Positions 30,696 to 40,628 are shown, counted from the stretch's first letter. The stretch: DNA of 64,000 nucleotides from Klebsiella africana (GCF_020526085.1 NZ_CP084874.1:2728001-2792000), one strand, 5' to 3'. Notes: generated from the sequence alone by a model not told the origin. Translations and numbers: made by a program.

Positions 30696-30719
30696 CGCTT
30701 TCCTCTGACGTTGATTCAG

Positions 30720-30749
30720 GCCATCGCCGTTTGGGCGATGGCTTTTTTT
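30720..30749 (+). terminator. Intrinsic terminator of fumB
   Basis: The 9-bp stem GCCATCGCC / GGCGATGGC is followed by seven T residues, 24 bases after the stop. Confidence 0.88.
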
Positions 30750-30855
30750 ATGTCCGCGCCCCCAGCTTGAATTCACTTCGCGCCAGGCTATGCTCAACTA
30801 CAAGCCCTCCGTTTTTTGCTGAAAAATAACAATAATTCTTATCTCAGGTGCCGCT

Positions 30856-32472
30856 ATGAACAGGATGAGCATCGTTATCCTCTGGGCGCTGGCGCTGCTG
30901 GTGCTCCAGCCGGCGCTGGCCGCCGAACCGCGACAGCAGCCAACCGCACGCGAGCAGGCACGCACGGTGTACATTTTCCATCAGCCGATGGTGATGCTGC
31001 AGGCCACCTTTGGCCAGACGACACCTGAAGAACGCGTTTTGCGCACCCGCAGCGCCCTGCGCGCCTTTACCGAAGATGATATTCGCCAGCCGCTGCGGGT
31101 CGTACCGGTTATCCGCTATGGTCAGCCAGGACGGTTGTTCCTGATGAACAGCAAACCGGTGTTGCTGCTGAGCCAGGCGGATCTCGACGAGGGGGATGAC
31201 TTAACCCTCGACCAGGCGGCCCAGCGGGTGCTGGCGCGTATGGAAGCCCAGCGCACCGGTCTGCGAGAACAGTTCAACACTCGCTATCTGCTGCTCTCCA
31301 CAGGCAAAGCGCTGGCCGGGGGGCTGCTGCTGGCGCTGTTTTACTACGGCGCCTTCCGCGCCTGGCGGCGGGTGCGACGTTTTTTCCTGTTGCGGATCCT
31401 CGAAAAACGCAGCGCCATTCCGCAGCACTGGCGGCGCTACCTCGGCAATATTGAAGTTCGACTCTATGCTGTGCTGGCGATCCTTGTCGGTGTACTGGCC
31501 TGTTATCTCTGGCTGAGCTGGGCCTTCAGCCTGTTTCCGTGGACACGCGTGTGGAGCGAATCACTGGGCGACTGGTCGCTCGGGGTGATCCGCGACCTCT
31601 CTCTGTCGATTGTTGCCTCCCTGCCGGGGCTGATGATCGTGGTGCTTATTTTCCTTCTCACCTGGCTTATCATTCGCCTGGTGAAGGTGGTTCTCGACCA
31701 GGTCGCCGCCGGGCGCATCCAGGTGCCAGGCATCCATCCGGAAACCGTCAGCGCCACCCGCCGGTTGATCTCGGTGGTCATCTGGTTGTTTGCCCTCTCC
31801 GCCGCCTATCCGTTCCTTCCCGGCGCCAACTCCCTCGCCTTCAAAGGCATTAGCGTGTTCTTCGGCCTGATGCTGACCCTCGGGTCGACCGGGGTGATGA
31901 CCCATGCCATGAGCGGCCTGGTGCTGATTTACTCTCGGGCGCTGCGCAAAGGCGACTGGATCCGCCTCGCCGATAATGAGGGTCAGGTCAGCGAGATTGG
32001 CGTGCTGGCGACCAAAATTCTCACCCGCGAAAATTACATCGTTACCGTCCCGAACGCGGTGGTGGTGAGCGGGAAAATTATTAATCTCAGCGCCGAAAGC
32101 GCCGACGGCGGGATCAACCTCACCACCAGCGTCACCATTGGCTACGATACGCCGTGGCGTCAGGTTCATGCGTTGCTGGAGCTGGCGGCGAGACGCACCC
32201 CCGGGGTCGATCAGCAAATTGCGCCGGTGGTGCGTAAGCTGGGATTGCTCGACTGGTATACCTCGTATGAGCTGCAGGTGCGCTTATTACCCACTACGAA
32301 GCTGCCGGAAGGTCGCAACGCGTTGCATAGCAGCATTATTGACGTGTTCAACGAATTCGGCGTGCAGATTATGTCACCGAACTTTGTAATGCAGCCAAAG
32401 GCGGCGGTAGTGGTGCCGCAGGATGCGTGGTTCGCCGCCCCGGCCGTCGCGCCGCAGGAGCCTGAGAAATAA
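30856..32472 (+). CDS. MscS-family mechanosensitive channel with N-terminal signal peptide
   Basis: The 538-residue protein starts with a signal peptide (MNRMSIVILWALALLVL, ending ALAA), then about 120 soluble periplasmic residues, four to five transmembrane helices, the pore-lining helix (GLMLTLGSTGVMTHAMSGLVLI) and the MscS beta domain (GDWIRLADNEGQVSEIGVLATKI, TVPNAVVVSGKIINLS). Such channels release solutes on hypo-osmotic shock. The extended periplasmic domain resembles larger MscS paralogues, not MscS itself; I do not assign a specific one. It is followed by a REP repeat array. Confidence 0.88.
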   Translation: MNRMSIVILWALALLVLQPALAAEPRQQPTAREQARTVYIFHQPMVMLQATFGQTTPEERVLRTRSALRAFTEDDIRQPLRVVPVIRYGQPGRLFLMNSKPVLLLSQADLDEGDDLTLDQAAQRVLARMEAQRTGLREQFNTRYLLLSTGKALAGGLLLALFYYGAFRAWRRVRRFFLLRILEKRSAIPQHWRRYLGNIEVRLYAVLAILVGVLACYLWLSWAFSLFPWTRVWSESLGDWSLGVIRDLSLSIVASLPGLMIVVLIFLLTWLIIRLVKVVLDQVAAGRIQVPGIHPETVSATRRLISVVIWLFALSAAYPFLPGANSLAFKGISVFFGLMLTLGSTGVMTHAMSGLVLIYSRALRKGDWIRLADNEGQVSEIGVLATKILTRENYIVTVPNAVVVSGKIINLSAESADGGINLTTSVTIGYDTPWRQVHALLELAARRTPGVDQQIAPVVRKLGLLDWYTSYELQVRLLPTTKLPEGRNALHSSIIDVFNEFGVQIMSPNFVMQPKAAVVVPQDAWFAAPAVAPQEPEK

Positions 32473-32497
32473 ATAAGGGATAATATAGCGGCATTTC

Positions 32498-33697
32498 CGC
32501 CGGGTGGCGGCTGCGCCTTACCCGGCCTACGTACGTACGACCTGTCGTTAATTTATTCACCATTGTTGCTGAAACTGCCGGTGCTGGCGGCCTCAAAATC
32601 GCTGAGACGTTCCCGGCAGGCCGGGGTACAGGGGGCTGCGGCGACTGGCCGCCCCCTGTGCGCTCCCTGTGCCATAAGAGACATGACGCAGAAGATCTAC
32701 CGGGAGCGCAATCTGCCCGGAATTAACATAGAAGTTGTAGCCCTGCCAAACGTTGTGGCCCTGCCAAACATAGTGCGAACAGGGACATTTCCGGTTGTGC
32801 CGTTATTTCGCCGGGTGGCGGCTGCGCCTTACCCGGCCTACGTACGTACGACCTGTCGTTAATTTATTCACCATTGTTGCTGAAACTGCCGGTGCTGGCG
32901 GCCTCAAAATCGCTGAGACGTTCCCGGCAGGCCGGGGCAGCCCGCATGGATGCGGGCTGAGGGCCGTGTTTTGCACGGACGCTGCCTCGGCCCGACCCGA
33001 AGCCTGCCGGGATAAGTCGAAGGGACCGCGCAGCGGCGATTTTGCTGGCCGGAGCCCGGGGGTACAGGGGGCTGCGGCGACTGGCCGCCCCCTGTGCGCT
33101 CCCTGTGCCATAAGAGACATGACGCAGAAGATCTACCGGGAGCGCAATCTGCCCGGAATTAGCATAGAAGTTGTAGCCCTGCCAAACGTTGTGGCCCTGC
33201 CAAACATAGTGCGAACAGGGACATTTCCGCTTGTGCCGTTATTTCGCCGGGTGGCGGCTGCGCCTTACCCGGCCTACGTACGTACGACCTGTCGTTAATT
33301 TATCCACCATTGTTGCTGAAACTGCCGGTGCTGGAGGCCTCAAAATCGCTGAGACGTTCCCGGCAGGCCGGGGCAGCCCGCATGGATGCGGGCTGAGGGC
33401 CGTGTTTTGCACGGACGCTGCCTCGGCCCGACCCGAAGCCTGCCGGGATAAGTCGAAGGGACCGCGCAGCGGCGATTTTGCTGGCCGGAGCCCGGGGGTA
33501 CAGGGGGCGGCGGCGACTGGCCGCCCCCTGTGCGCTCCCTGCGCCATAAGAGACATAACGCAGAAGATCAACCGGGAGCGCAATCTGCCCGGAATTAGCA
33601 TAGAAGTTGTAGCCCTGCCAAACATAGTACGAACAGGGACATTTCCGCTTGTGCCGTTATTTCGCCGGGTGGCGGCTGCGCCTTACCCGGCCTACGG
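32498..33697. repeat. Tandem array of about 310-436 bp REP-containing units
   Basis: Three near-identical units begin at 32498, 32809 and 33245, with a fourth truncated at 33663-33697. Each starts with a REP palindrome (GCCGGGTGGCGGCTGCGCC...), then GTACGTACGTACGACC-like sequence, a shared 100-base block, and CAGGGGGC...GCCCCCTG. Units 2 and 3 carry an extra 125-base block (about 32938-33062 and 33374-33497) that unit 1 lacks; unit 2 has an 18-base GCCCTGCCAAAC duplication. Long ORFs through the array arise from its repeat composition and are not genes. Confidence 0.9.
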
Positions 33698-33893
33698 GGT
33701 CAACAGGCGATTTTCGCTTCCCAGGCCCGGCAAGCGCTGCGCCGGAGGGCAATCTATCGGCGCCATACCCGCCATTTCGCCGGATGACGGCTGCGCCTTA
33801 CCCGGCCTACGGGGTCTACAGGCGATCTTCGCTTCCCAGGCCCGACAAGCGCTGCGCCGGAAGGCAATCTATCGGCGCCTTACCCGGCCTACA
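33691..33893. repeat. Second short tandem repeat pair adjoining the REP array
   Basis: Two copies of a roughly 80-base block starting CCTACGGGGTC.ACAGGCGAT.TTCGC lie at about 33691 and 33806, 115 bases apart. Another REP core (GCCGGATGACGGCTGCGCC) separates them and a half REP ends the second copy. The block ends just before the pcaC stop. Confidence 0.85.
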
Positions 33894-33926
33894 ACGACTG
33901 CCGGGCAATCCGACTCGGACGACGAC

Positions 33927-34316
33927 TCAACCCTGCGCGGCGTCGATGTCGTCAAACACCTGCTGCGCCAGATGCATCGTGGCATTGGCCGCCGGCAGCC
34001 CACAGTACAGGGCAGCGTGCATGATCAACTCTTTCAGCTCATCGCGGGTCACCCCATTGTTAAACGACGCGCGCAGATGCATCTTCAGCTCCGCCTCACG
34101 ATTGAGAGCGATCAGCATAGCAATGGTGATCATGCTGCGGGTATGGTGATCGAGCCCCGGACGCGTCCAGGTCTCGCCCCAGGCATAGCGGGTAATAAAG
34201 TCCTGAAACTCATCATTCAACGGCGTCAGATGCTGCAGCGTACGGTCGACGTGGGCGTCGCCCAATACTTTGCGCCGTACCGCCATCCCGTCCTGATAGC
34301 GCTGTTTATCATCCAT
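33927..34316 (-). CDS. pcaC: 4-carboxymuconolactone decarboxylase
   Basis: This 129-residue AhpD-fold enzyme converts 4-carboxymuconolactone to beta-ketoadipate enol-lactone in protocatechuate catabolism. The family motif RSMITIAMLIALNRE and the downstream ELKELIMHAALYCGLPAA with the active-site region are present, and the length is typical. It is the last gene of the minus-strand pcaIJFBDC set and overlaps pcaD by 8 bases. Confidence 0.94.
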   Translation of the reverse strand: MDDKQRYQDGMAVRRKVLGDAHVDRTLQHLTPLNDEFQDFITRYAWGETWTRPGLDHHTRSMITIAMLIALNREAELKMHLRASFNNGVTRDELKELIMHAALYCGLPAANATMHLAQQVFDDIDAAQG

Positions 34317-35073
34317 GGCGTTCCCCCTGGAAAAAGCTCAACAGCGCCGAGGTAAAGCTTTTCGGCGCCTCAATGTTAGACAGATGCGATGCCGCCAGCA
34401 CCACCACCTCGGAGGCGGGGATCTGCTGCTGCAGGAAATGAGCGTCACCGACCGTAGTGACAGGGTCACTTTCCCCGGCGATGATTAACGTCGGCAGCGG
34501 GATCTGCCCCACTTCGCCCCGCAGGTCGGCGGCGGCCAGCGCCTCGCAGCAGGCGGCATAGCCTTCAGCATCGGTATGGGTCAGCTGATGACAAAGCGCC
34601 TCGACTACCTCCGGCGCCTTCTGGCGAAACGCGTGGGTGAACCAGCGGTCTGCCGCTCCGGCGGCCACCACCGCCATCCCCTCCTGGCGTACCGCCCGCG
34701 CCCGCGACAGCCAGCTGGCCTGATCGCCAATGCGCGCCGCGGTGTTGGCGACGGCCAGACCATGAAAACGCTCCGGCGCAAAGCGGCCCAGCCACAGGCC
34801 GGTCAGACCGCCCATCGAGATCCCGCAAAACCAGACGCGGTCGATATTCAGGTGATCGAGCAGCGCAATCACATCCTCACCCAGCTGGGCGAGGGTCACT
34901 TTGCCATTTTTCGTCGTTTTACCGTGGCCGTGCGTGTCGTAGCGCAGCACCCGGAAATGGGCGGTTAACGCCTCGATCTGCGGCTGCCACATCGCCCGGG
35001 TGGTGCCCAGCGAGTTGGAGAGGACGATAACCGGCGCGCCATCCGGCCCGTCAAGTTGATAATCAAGATTCAT
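34309..35073 (-). CDS. pcaD: 3-oxoadipate enol-lactonase
   Basis: The 254-residue alpha/beta hydrolase opens the enol-lactone to 3-oxoadipate. The nucleophile elbow is CGISMGG, the acid lies in AGESDPVT and the histidine in ASHLSNIE. The start MNLDYQLDGPDG at 35073 is used in place of an upstream in-frame start because it matches the family N-terminus and has GGAGCAACG before it. It overlaps pcaB by 11 bases. Confidence 0.93.
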   Translation of the reverse strand: MNLDYQLDGPDGAPVIVLSNSLGTTRAMWQPQIEALTAHFRVLRYDTHGHGKTTKNGKVTLAQLGEDVIALLDHLNIDRVWFCGISMGGLTGLWLGRFAPERFHGLAVANTAARIGDQASWLSRARAVRQEGMAVVAAGAADRWFTHAFRQKAPEVVEALCHQLTHTDAEGYAACCEALAAADLRGEVGQIPLPTLIIAGESDPVTTVGDAHFLQQQIPASEVVVLAASHLSNIEAPKSFTSALLSFFQGERHG

Positions 35074-36415
35074 CACGTTGCTCCTGATAACGCGCCAGTA
35101 CCTGGCGCACAAAGCGTTCGGCGCTGCCGGTCGCCGTTGCCGGATCCAGCAGCGTGGTTAAGCGTTCACGAGAGAGATACTGACTGACCTGTGGGTCAGC
35201 CGCGAGCAGATCGACCAGCGGAGAGTGACGGTCCAGCGCCTGACGGCACAGCGCCTCGATATGATGATGCGCCTCGGCTTTGCCGATGAATTCCGCCAGC
35301 GCCAGGGTCACCGCCTCGGCCATGATCAGCCCGTGGGTGATATCGAGATCGGCGCGCATTTTCTGCGGGAAGACCAGCATATCGCGCACCAGCGCTTCGC
35401 TTTGCGCCAGCGCCCCGCCCACCAGCGTAATCAGATCCGGCAGCGTCTCCCACTCCGCCTGCCAGCCGCCCAGCGCCCGCTCGTGCTGCTGGAGTTGGCT
35501 GGCGTAGAGGGTCGCCATCAGTCCCGGCGTGCGCTGGGCGGCGGTCAGGATCGCCGCGCAGGCCACCGGATTGCGCTTATGCGGCATTGTCGACGAGCCA
35601 CCGCGGCCTTCCGCCACCGGCTCGCCGACCTCAGCCACTTCGGTCTGCATCAGCAGGGAAAAGTCGTTAGCGAATTTCCCCAGCGTGCCGCAGACGCCGG
35701 CAAACCAGGCGCCCGCCTCCAGCAGCCGATCGCGCTGACTGTGCCATGGAGTATCCGGCAGCGACAGACCGAGGATCTGCGCCAGCGCCTGACCAACCGC
35801 CGGCCCTTTCTCTTTTAGCGCGTCCAGAGTGCCCGCGGCGCCGCCAAACTGCAGCACCAGCAGCCGCGGACGCATCTCGCGCAGCCGCTGCTGCCAGCGC
35901 AGGAGCGCGTCGAGGGTGCCCGCCAGCTTCAGGCCAAAGGTCACCGGCAGCGCATGCTGCATCCAGGTCCGCCCCGGCATCACGGTATCGCGATAACGAT
36001 CCGACTGAAGAGCCAGGGCCGCCAACAGCTGCTCAAGCAGGGTCTCAGCGGCATCCAGCGCCCCGCGCAGCTGGAGCACCAGTCCGGTGTCGATGGCGTC
36101 CTGGCTGGTGGCGCCCCAGTGAACGTAGCGCGCAGCCTCGGGATCTCGCGCTTTTACCTGCGCCGTCAGCTGTTTCACCAGCGGGATCGCCAGGTTACCG
36201 GCCCCCACCGCCGCCTCGCCGAGGGCGGCAAAATCGATCGCCTCGTGGCGGCAGGCCGCGACAATCGGTCCGACCGCTTCCGGCGGCACTATCCCGCAGG
36301 CGGCCTGTGCTTGCGCCAGCGCCGCTTCAAAATCCAGCATGCCCTGCACCCGCTGCGCGTCGCTGAACCAGTCGGTCAGCGGACTGCTGCGCAGCATTGG
36401 GGTCAACAAACTCAT
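35063..36415 (-). CDS. pcaB: 3-carboxy-cis,cis-muconate cycloisomerase
   Basis: This 450-residue member of the fumarase/aspartase superfamily lactonises carboxymuconate. The superfamily signature GSSTMPHKRNP is present near residue 275, and helices around WGATSQD and WMQHALPVTFG form the active site. Length is normal. It lies nine bases downstream of pcaF. Confidence 0.94.
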   Translation of the reverse strand: MSLLTPMLRSSPLTDWFSDAQRVQGMLDFEAALAQAQAACGIVPPEAVGPIVAACRHEAIDFAALGEAAVGAGNLAIPLVKQLTAQVKARDPEAARYVHWGATSQDAIDTGLVLQLRGALDAAETLLEQLLAALALQSDRYRDTVMPGRTWMQHALPVTFGLKLAGTLDALLRWQQRLREMRPRLLVLQFGGAAGTLDALKEKGPAVGQALAQILGLSLPDTPWHSQRDRLLEAGAWFAGVCGTLGKFANDFSLLMQTEVAEVGEPVAEGRGGSSTMPHKRNPVACAAILTAAQRTPGLMATLYASQLQQHERALGGWQAEWETLPDLITLVGGALAQSEALVRDMLVFPQKMRADLDITHGLIMAEAVTLALAEFIGKAEAHHHIEALCRQALDRHSPLVDLLAADPQVSQYLSRERLTTLLDPATATGSAERFVRQVLARYQEQRDES

Positions 36416-36424
36416 TCTGGCTCC

Positions 36425-37627
36425 TTAAACACGTTCAATAATCAGGGCGATCCCCTGTCCAACGCCGATGCACATGGTGCACAGAGCGTAGCGGCCGCCG
36501 GTCCGTTTCAGCTGATAAGCTGCGGTCATCGCCAGCCGGCCGCCGGAGGCGCCGAGCGGGTGGCCCAGCGCAATCGCCCCGCCGTTAGGATTCACATGGG
36601 CGGCATCGTCCGGTAAGCCCAAATCGCGGGTCACCGCCAGCGCCTGCGCGGCGAAGGCTTCATTCAGCTCGATGACATCCATCTGGCCTAATGTCAGGCC
36701 GGTCTGCGCCAGCACCTTGCGCACAGCGGGCGCCGGGCCAAAGCCCATGATCCGCGGCGCGACGCCCGCCGTCGCCACGCCGACCACCCGGGCCAGCGGC
36801 TGAAGATCGTGAGCCGCCAGCGCCGTCTCGCTGGCCAGCAGCAGCGCACAGGCGCCGTCGTTAACGCCGGAGGCGTTTCCGGCGGTGACGCTGCCGTCGG
36901 CGCGCACCACGCCGCGCAGTTTAGCCAGCGCCTCCAGCGAGGTACTGCGCGGGTGCTCATCGCGGCTAAACAGCAGTGGCTCGCCTTTGCGCTGCGGCAC
37001 CTGGACGGCGATCAGCTCATCGGCGAAACGCCCCGCCTCTTGCGCCGCGGCGGTGCGCAACTGACTGCGTAAGGCGAACGCGTCCTGATCGGCACGGGCG
37101 ATGGCAAACTCATCGGCGACGTTTTCCGCCGTCTCCGGCATGGAATGAACACCGTACAGGGCTTTCATCTGCGGGTTAATAAAGCGCCAGCCGATGGTGG
37201 TATCTTCCATCTGCATGCTGCGGCTAAAGGCGCTCTCCGCTTTCCCCATCACAAACGGCGCGCGGGACATGCTTTCCACGCCGCCGGCGATCATCAGCTG
37301 TGTTTCCCCGCTTTTAATGGCTCGCGCCGCAACGCCGATCGCATCGAGGCTGGAACCGCACAGGCGGTTGATGGTGCTCCCGGGCACGCTCTCCGGCAGA
37401 CCGGCCAGCAGCAGCGCCATCCGCGCCACGTTGCGGTTATCTTCCCCGGCCTGGTTAGCGCAGCCAAAGATCACATCGTCAATGCGCGAGGGATCCAGTC
37501 CCGGGTTACGCGCCAGCAGCGCTTTCAGCGGCAGCGCCGCGAGGTCGTCGGCGCGCATCGTCGCCAGGGCACCGCCAAAACGGCCAAAGGGTGTACGCAC
37601 CGCATCACAGATAAATGCCTGATTCAT
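36425..37627 (-). CDS. pcaF: Beta-ketoadipyl-CoA thiolase
   Basis: This 400-residue thiolase cleaves beta-ketoadipyl-CoA to succinyl-CoA and acetyl-CoA, the last step of the pathway. The acylated cysteine is in [10 protein letters not shown] (near residue 90), and the catalytic His and Cys appear in [14 protein letters not shown] and [10 protein letters not shown]. The frame is open about 38 codons upstream, but [17 protein letters not shown] is the expected start, with AAGGAAC before it. Confidence 0.95.
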   Translation of the reverse strand: MNQAFICDAVRTPFGRFGGALATMRADDLAALPLKALLARNPGLDPSRIDDVIFGCANQAGEDNRNVARMALLLAGLPESVPGSTINRLCGSSLDAIGVAARAIKSGETQLMIAGGVESMSRAPFVMGKAESAFSRSMQMEDTTIGWRFINPQMKALYGVHSMPETAENVADEFAIARADQDAFALRSQLRTAAAQEAGRFADELIAVQVPQRKGEPLLFSRDEHPRSTSLEALAKLRGVVRADGSVTAGNASGVNDGACALLLASETALAAHDLQPLARVVGVATAGVAPRIMGFGPAPAVRKVLAQTGLTLGQMDVIELNEAFAAQALAVTRDLGLPDDAAHVNPNGGAIALGHPLGASGGRLAMTAAYQLKRTGGRYALCTMCIGVGQGIALIIERV

Positions 37628-37637
37628 CATAGGTTCC

Positions 37638-38294
37638 TTACGCGCTTTCCGCCAGTTGTTCAAAGGTAAGCGCCACCGGAGTGATGCGCTGCAGCTCCTC
37701 AAAAGAGAGGCCGTTAAAGATTTCCCGTACCACCGGGCCACGGTCGGTGATGTCGATCACCGCCAGGTCGGTATAGATCCGGCTGACGCAGCCGACGCCG
37801 GTCAGCGGGTAGCTGCACTGCGCCACCAGCTTGCACTCGCCGTCACGGGTCAGGTGGTCCATCATCACGAATACCTGGCGGGCGCCGATGGCCAGATCCA
37901 TCGCCCCGCCAACGGCCGGGATCGCATCCGGCGCACCGGTGCTCCAGTTGGCGAGGTCGCCGCTGGCGGAGACCTGATAGGCCCCCAGCACGCAGATATC
38001 GAGATGGCCGCCGCGCATCATGGCGAAGGAGTCGCCGTGGTGGAAATAGCAGCCCCCCTGCAGGAGGGTGACATACTCTTTACCGGCATTGATCAGCTCG
38101 GGATCTTCTTCCCCGGGCTGCGGTTTCGGCCCCATGCCCAGCAGGCCGTTTTCGCTGTGCAGGAACACCTCTTTGTCAGCGGGCAGGTAATTGGCTATGC
38201 GGGTCGGCAGGCCGATGCCGAGGTTGACGTAAGCGCCTTCGGGAATATCGCGGGCCACGCGCTGGGCCATTTCATCACGGGTCAGTTTTTGCAT
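37638..38294 (-). CDS. pcaJ: 3-oxoadipate CoA-transferase beta subunit
   Basis: This 218-residue subunit carries the catalytic glutamate in SENGLLGMGP that forms the acyl-CoA intermediate. With PcaI it activates 3-oxoadipate using succinyl-CoA. It lies ten bases downstream of pcaI and ten upstream of pcaF. Confidence 0.95.
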   Translation of the reverse strand: MQKLTRDEMAQRVARDIPEGAYVNLGIGLPTRIANYLPADKEVFLHSENGLLGMGPKPQPGEEDPELINAGKEYVTLLQGGCYFHHGDSFAMMRGGHLDICVLGAYQVSASGDLANWSTGAPDAIPAVGGAMDLAIGARQVFVMMDHLTRDGECKLVAQCSYPLTGVGCVSRIYTDLAVIDITDRGPVVREIFNGLSFEELQRITPVALTFEQLAESA

Positions 38295-38304
38295 GTCGGG
38301 CTCC

Positions 38305-38991
38305 TCAGGCGCGTTGCGCGGCAGTCAGGTTTTCCAGCGAGAAGACGCGCTGGACGAAAATGCCGGGAGTGATGATGTTTTCCGGGTCGAGGTCGCCCAG
38401 CGCCACCAGCTGCGAGACCTCCACGATGGTGGTTTTCGCCGCTGTCGCCATGATCGGGCCAAAGTTGCGCGCCGCCTTGCGATAGACCAGGTTGCCCCAG
38501 CGGTCGCCCTGATGGGCTTTAATCAGCGCGAAATCGGCTTTGATCGGGTACTCCAGCACGTAGTGGCGACCGTCGATTTCCCGTGTCTCCTTGCCTTCCG
38601 CCAGCGGCGTGCCGTAGCCGGTGGGGGTAAACACCGCCCCCAGCCCGGCGCCGGCGGCCTGGATCCGCGCCGCGAGGTTGCCCTGCGGCACCAGCTCCAG
38701 CTCCACTTTACCGCGACGGTAGAGGTCATCGAAAATCTGCGAATCCACCTGGCGCGGGAAGGAGCAGATCATTTTGCGCACCCGGCCCGCCTTGAGCAGC
38801 GCCGCGAGACCCACTTCCCCGTTGCCGGCGTTGTTATTAATGATGGTCAGGTCGCGGGCGCCCTGGTCAATCAGGGCGTCAATCAGAAAGGTCGGCTGGC
38901 CGGCGGGGCCAAAGCCGCCGATCATAATAGTCGCCCCGTCGTGGATCCCGGCGATGGCTTCGCTCAGCGTTGATACGCTTTTATCAATCAT
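38305..38991 (-). CDS. pcaI: 3-oxoadipate CoA-transferase alpha subunit
   Basis: This 228-residue class I CoA-transferase subunit contains the glycine-rich GGFGPAGQP loop near the start. The ATG at 38991 gives the usual length and is preceded by GGAG. It is the first gene of the minus-strand pca operon, whose promoter faces pcaR. Confidence 0.94.
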   Translation of the reverse strand: MIDKSVSTLSEAIAGIHDGATIMIGGFGPAGQPTFLIDALIDQGARDLTIINNNAGNGEVGLAALLKAGRVRKMICSFPRQVDSQIFDDLYRRGKVELELVPQGNLAARIQAAGAGLGAVFTPTGYGTPLAEGKETREIDGRHYVLEYPIKADFALIKAHQGDRWGNLVYRKAARNFGPIMATAAKTTIVEVSQLVALGDLDPENIITPGIFVQRVFSLENLTAAQRA

Positions 38992-39075
38992 CAGGTCGCT
39001 CCAGTGATGTGCGGTAATCGCACTTTTATTCGTTGTTCGCACAAAATGTGACCCGCTTAACGATGTCGGTCAAGG

Positions 39076-39108
39076 GCGATAATCGAAATATGGTGCGATA
39101 ATCGAACA
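39076..39108. promoter_or_regulatory. PcaR operator candidates between pcaI and pcaR
   Basis: GCGATAATCGAA occurs twice, at 39076-39087 and 39095-39106, 19 bases apart, so both lie on about the same helix face. The second is part of GTGCGATAATCGAAC, which matches the remembered Pseudomonas PcaR site (GTTCGATAATCGCAC) in its reverse complement except at the central base. Confidence 0.7.
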
Positions 39109-39160
39109 TCGGTTATCTTTAGCGAAAGAATGTGATCGATGGCAAATATGGGGAACAAAC

Positions 39161-39967
39161 ATGGACAAGCATCCAGACGATTTACTGACCGGCGACGGCG
39201 ATCCGTTTAAGGGCGATCCGAACTTTATGGCCTCCCTGGCGCGGGGTCTGGAGGTGATTCAGGCGTTCACGCCGCAGCGGCCCCTGCTGTCTATCTCGCA
39301 GATTAGCCAGAAGACCGGCATCCCGCGCGCCGCGGTGCGCCGCTGTCTGTATACCCTGAGCAAGCTGGGGTTCGTCTATGCCGAAGACGGTAAGAATTTC
39401 CAGCTGCGACCGCGGATCCTGGCGCTGGGCCACGCCTGGCTGGCCTCGACGCCGCTGGCGCGTTCGGCGCAGCCGGTGCTGCGGCATCTGAGCGAAATGC
39501 TCAATGAGTCCTGCTCCATCGCCACCCTCGACGGCGACGATATCCTGTATATCGCCCGCGCCTCCAGCTCGCGGATTATGACCATCGACCTGGATATCGG
39601 CAGCCGCCTTCCGGCGTGGGCGACCTCGATGGGCCGGGTGTTGCTTAGCCATCAACCGGAGGAGAAGCTCAACGATATGCTGGCCCGGGTGACCATGATC
39701 CGCTACACCCCGCAGACGGTGGATTCGGTGGCGAAGCTGCGCGCCGAACTGAAACGGGTGCATCAGCAGGGGTATGCCCTCAACGATCAGGAGCTGGAGA
39801 TGGGGCTGCGCTCCCTCGCGGTCCCGCTGTTTAACGCTCAGGGACAGGTGCAGGCGGCGCTCAACGTCGGGGTGCATGCGGGCCAGATGACGGCCCGCGA
39901 GATGATCGAGCGCGTGCTGCCGGAGCTGCAGAAAGCCGCCCGCGAGCTAACGCTGCTTCTGCGCTAA
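39161..39967 (+). CDS. pcaR: IclR-family pca regulator
   Basis: The 268-residue regulator has an IclR winged helix (about residues 22-85, with SISQISQKTGIPRAAVRRCLYTLSKLG) and a C-terminal effector domain (LARSAQPVLRHLSEMLNES, WATSMGRVLLS). It resembles PcaR/PobR-type activators that respond to beta-ketoadipate. It is divergent from pcaIJFBDC, and tandem operators lie between. Its 3' end overlaps the convergent smrA by 4 bases. Confidence 0.9.
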   Translation: MDKHPDDLLTGDGDPFKGDPNFMASLARGLEVIQAFTPQRPLLSISQISQKTGIPRAAVRRCLYTLSKLGFVYAEDGKNFQLRPRILALGHAWLASTPLARSAQPVLRHLSEMLNESCSIATLDGDDILYIARASSSRIMTIDLDIGSRLPAWATSMGRVLLSHQPEEKLNDMLARVTMIRYTPQTVDSVAKLRAELKRVHQQGYALNDQELEMGLRSLAVPLFNAQGQVQAALNVGVHAGQMTAREMIERVLPELQKAARELTLLLR

Positions 39968-40527
39968 CGGCTGCGCTTGGCGTGCTGCTCCCAGGTCTCC
40001 TGCTTCGCCTCGGCCGATTTACGCAACGCGACATAGCAGGCGCCGCTGCCGCCGTGATGTGGAAGCGCGGCGCAGAAGGCCTGCACCTCCGGCAGCTCTT
40101 CCAGCCAGCGCGCCAGATAGCTACGGATGATATTGGCGTGGGACCGATCGTCGCGGCCTTTGCCGTGAACGATCAGCACATTGCGTAATCCCTCTTTTTG
40201 CGCCTGCACCATAAAGGCGAAGAGCATCTGTCGACACTGTTCCACCGGCTGGCGCAGCAGGGAGAGGCTCGCCTGCTGGCTGTATTTCCCCCGCCGCAGC
40301 TTATCCAGCACACCGCTTTGCAAACCTTCGCGCTTAAACTCCAGCGGCGCGGCGAGCGGCACGATATCCAGATAGCCGGTAGTGAGGAAATTATCCAGCT
40401 GCAGGGTATCGACGCGCTGCGGGGCGCGGCTGTTGCGCCCGGGATGCCAGTGCACGTCATTGTTACGTTTCAGAGGCTGGACATCTTCCATGGCGTCAAG
40501 AAACAGGGATTTGTCATCAAGGTTCAT
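39964..40527 (-). CDS. smrA: Smr-domain DNA/RNA endonuclease SmrA
   Basis: The 187-residue protein ends with an Smr domain (LLRQPVEQCRQMLFAFMVQA, then VLIVHGKGRDD and the terminal CYVALR), which supports nicking endonuclease activity in related proteins. The N-terminal extension about DVQPLKRNNDV is typical of the E. coli YdaL/SmrA group. The gene also neighbours abgR in E. coli. Confidence 0.88.
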   Translation of the reverse strand: MNLDDKSLFLDAMEDVQPLKRNNDVHWHPGRNSRAPQRVDTLQLDNFLTTGYLDIVPLAAPLEFKREGLQSGVLDKLRRGKYSQQASLSLLRQPVEQCRQMLFAFMVQAQKEGLRNVLIVHGKGRDDRSHANIIRSYLARWLEELPEVQAFCAALPHHGGSGACYVALRKSAEAKQETWEQHAKRSR

Positions 40528-40628
40528 GGGCTCTCCTCCAGCGGCTGTCGCCAGCTACTATAGCCGCCTCGCGCCGCCCCCTCAACGCGTTTAGCCGCGT
40601 TTGCTGGCAAAGTGAGCGCGACGGACGA

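Noticed and set aside
32563..34355. Long ORFs through the repeat array (up to 374 codons)
   Set aside because: They consist of translated REP and tandem repeat sequence, end in antisense of pcaC, and lack ribosome-binding sites.
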